DNA of 64,000 bases from Listeria ivanovii subsp. londoniensis (lineage in GTDB: Bacteria > Bacillota > Bacilli > Lactobacillales > Listeriaceae): positions 248,001-312,000 of the forward strand of contig NZ_CP009576.1 of assembly GCF_000763495.1 (NCBI RefSeq), written 5' to 3'. The notes under the pieces are model-generated. The model was not told the DNA's origin. It made no database searches and saw only the letters and a list, made by a program, of their open reading frames with translations. This document shows, piece after piece, positions 61,828 to 64,000 of the stretch. The position numbers and the translations under genes were made by a program. Each line of letters begins with the position of its first letter. Positions within the stretch are counted from its first letter, which is position 1.

Positions 61828-62823
61828 ATGTTTCAAATAGGCAATGTAGAAATTAAAAATCAAGTAGTTGTGGCTCCGATGGCGGGGATATCCAATTCTG
61901 CATTCCGTCTTACGGTCAAAGAATTCGGAGCAGGTCTTGTTTGCTGTGAAATGATTAGTGACAAAGGAATCGCATACCGCAATGCAAAAACGCTTGATAT
62001 GCTATATATTGATGAAAAAGAAAAGCCACTAAGTTTGCAAATTTTTGGTGGAGAAAAAGAAACTCTCGTGGAAGCCGCAAAATTTGTTGCTGAGAACACA
62101 ACAGCTGATATTATTGATATTAATATGGGATGCCCAGTCAACAAGATAATCAAATGTGAAGCAGGAGCGAAGTGGTTACTTGATCCAAACAAAGTGTACG
62201 ATATGGTTGCAGCGGTTGTAGATGCTGTGGATAAACCAGTTACTGTAAAGATGCGTATCGGTTGGGATGAGGAGCATGTATTTGCGATTGAAAACGCATT
62301 GGCTGCAGAACGTGCAGGAGCTGCTGCGGTCGCGATGCACGGGCGTACTCGAGTTCAAATGTATGAAGGTAGCGCCAACTGGGATGTACTCAGAGATGTA
62401 AAACGCGAATTAAAGATTCCTTTTATGGCTAATGGAGATGTTAGAACTCCAGAAGATGCAAAACGTATTTTAGAACATACCGGCGCTGACGGAGTGATGA
62501 TTGGTAGAGCGGCACTTGGAAACCCATGGATGATTTATCGAACTGTTAAATATTTAGAGACTGGCGAACTTTTGCCAGAACCAGAACCACGCGAGAAAAT
62601 GCAAACTGCTATGCTGCATTTAAATCGTTTAGTCGAATTAAAAGGGGAGAATATCGCTGTTCGCGAATTTAGACAACACGCTGCTTATTATCTAAAAGGT
62701 GCGAGAGGAAGCACGCGTGCTAAAGTTGCTGCAAACCAAGCGACAAAACAAGCCGAAATGGAATTGATTTTAAATGAATTTGTTCTTCAATATGAAGAAA
62801 AAGAATTAGCAAAACAAGATTAA
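61828..62823 (+). CDS. dusB: tRNA-dihydrouridine synthase B
   Basis: 331-residue FMN enzyme reducing uridines in tRNA. APMAGISNSAFR at the N-terminus, catalytic cysteine in DINMGCPVNKI, FMN contacts in HGRTRVQMYEG and MANGDVRT, and GVMIGRAALGNPW. SD AGGGAAGGGG. Position before lysS is conserved in Firmicutes. Confidence 0.96.
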   Translation: MFQIGNVEIKNQVVVAPMAGISNSAFRLTVKEFGAGLVCCEMISDKGIAYRNAKTLDMLYIDEKEKPLSLQIFGGEKETLVEAAKFVAENTTADIIDINMGCPVNKIIKCEAGAKWLLDPNKVYDMVAAVVDAVDKPVTVKMRIGWDEEHVFAIENALAAERAGAAAVAMHGRTRVQMYEGSANWDVLRDVKRELKIPFMANGDVRTPEDAKRILEHTGADGVMIGRAALGNPWMIYRTVKYLETGELLPEPEPREKMQTAMLHLNRLVELKGENIAVREFRQHAAYYLKGARGSTRAKVAANQATKQAEMELILNEFVLQYEEKELAKQD

Positions 62824-62830
62824 ACATTGT

Positions 62831-62856
62831 TGCCCCGGGTTTTCGGGGCATTTTTT
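62831..62856 (+). terminator. Terminator after dusB
   Basis: TGCCCCG / CGGGGCA stem with six T residues. Confidence 0.9.
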
Positions 62857-62925
62857 AAATTTATACTAGAAAAATAACACTAAAAGAGCGTATAATGAAA
62901 ACATCTGTAGAAATGAATAGAATAG

Positions 62926-64000
<1,075 letters not shown>

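Overview
The window is chromosomal DNA of a pathogenic Listeria. It is low-GC Firmicute sequence, the housekeeping gene order is the Listeria order (metG, tatD, rnmV, ksgA, veg, ispE, purR, spoVG x2, glmU, prs, ..., ldh, rplY, pth, mfd, divIC, tilS-hpt, ftsH, coaX, hslO, cysK, folP-folB-folK, dusB, lysS), and the PrfA virulence cluster LIPI-1 lies between prs and ldh. From remembered family sequences the haemolysin looks most like ivanolysin O, and ActA is much longer than the L. monocytogenes protein. Listeria ivanovii or a very close relative is therefore the best guess; no alignment could be run.

Region 1-15.7 kb: two tandem GRP-type glucose uptake proteins (the first cut by the window edge), metG, then a sugar operon. 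The operon has a ROK repressor, an ABC importer (two permeases and a lipoprotein, no ATPase), two GH31 glycosidases and a GH13 oligo-1,6-glucosidase. A near-perfect cre site precedes the operon. It would import and split alpha-linked oligosaccharides.

Region 15.7-29.7 kb: tatD, a YabE/Rpf-like wall enzyme, rnmV-ksgA, veg, ispE-chbG, purR, a three-gene MacAB-like export module, a 650-bp non-coding stretch with repeated palindromes, two spoVG paralogues, a possible 41-codon gene, glmU and prs.

Region 29.7-42.7 kb: LIPI-1. prfA and plcA (minus strand) are divergent from hly, mpl, actA and plcB. PrfA boxes sit 22-23 bp upstream of -10 hexamers for plcA/hly, mpl and actA, and a degenerate box with the same geometry precedes prfA itself. 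Together these genes give vacuole escape (hly, plcA, plcB matured by mpl) and actin-based motility (actA). Downstream of plcB is a decayed gene not visible as an ORF, then a metallophosphoesterase, a YbjQ-family protein, an AlkD-like HEAT protein and ldh.

Region 42.7-64 kb: general-stress ribosomal protein rplY/ctc, pth, mfd, a flippase, rqcP, divIC, an S1-domain protein, a tilS-hpt fusion with an internal restart site, ftsH, coaX, hslO and cysK. Next comes a five-copy tandem array of about 200-bp units, each carrying one LhrC-family small RNA, then the folate genes, dusB and the start of lysS.

The strongest points for a second look are the prfA-proximal PrfA-box promoter, the relic gene after plcB, altered cysteines in PrfA, the ActA repeat design, divergence inside the LhrC array, the restart site in tilS-hpt, the palindromes before spoVG and the small ORF before glmU. 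No phage, transposase, CRISPR array, tRNA or rRNA was seen.
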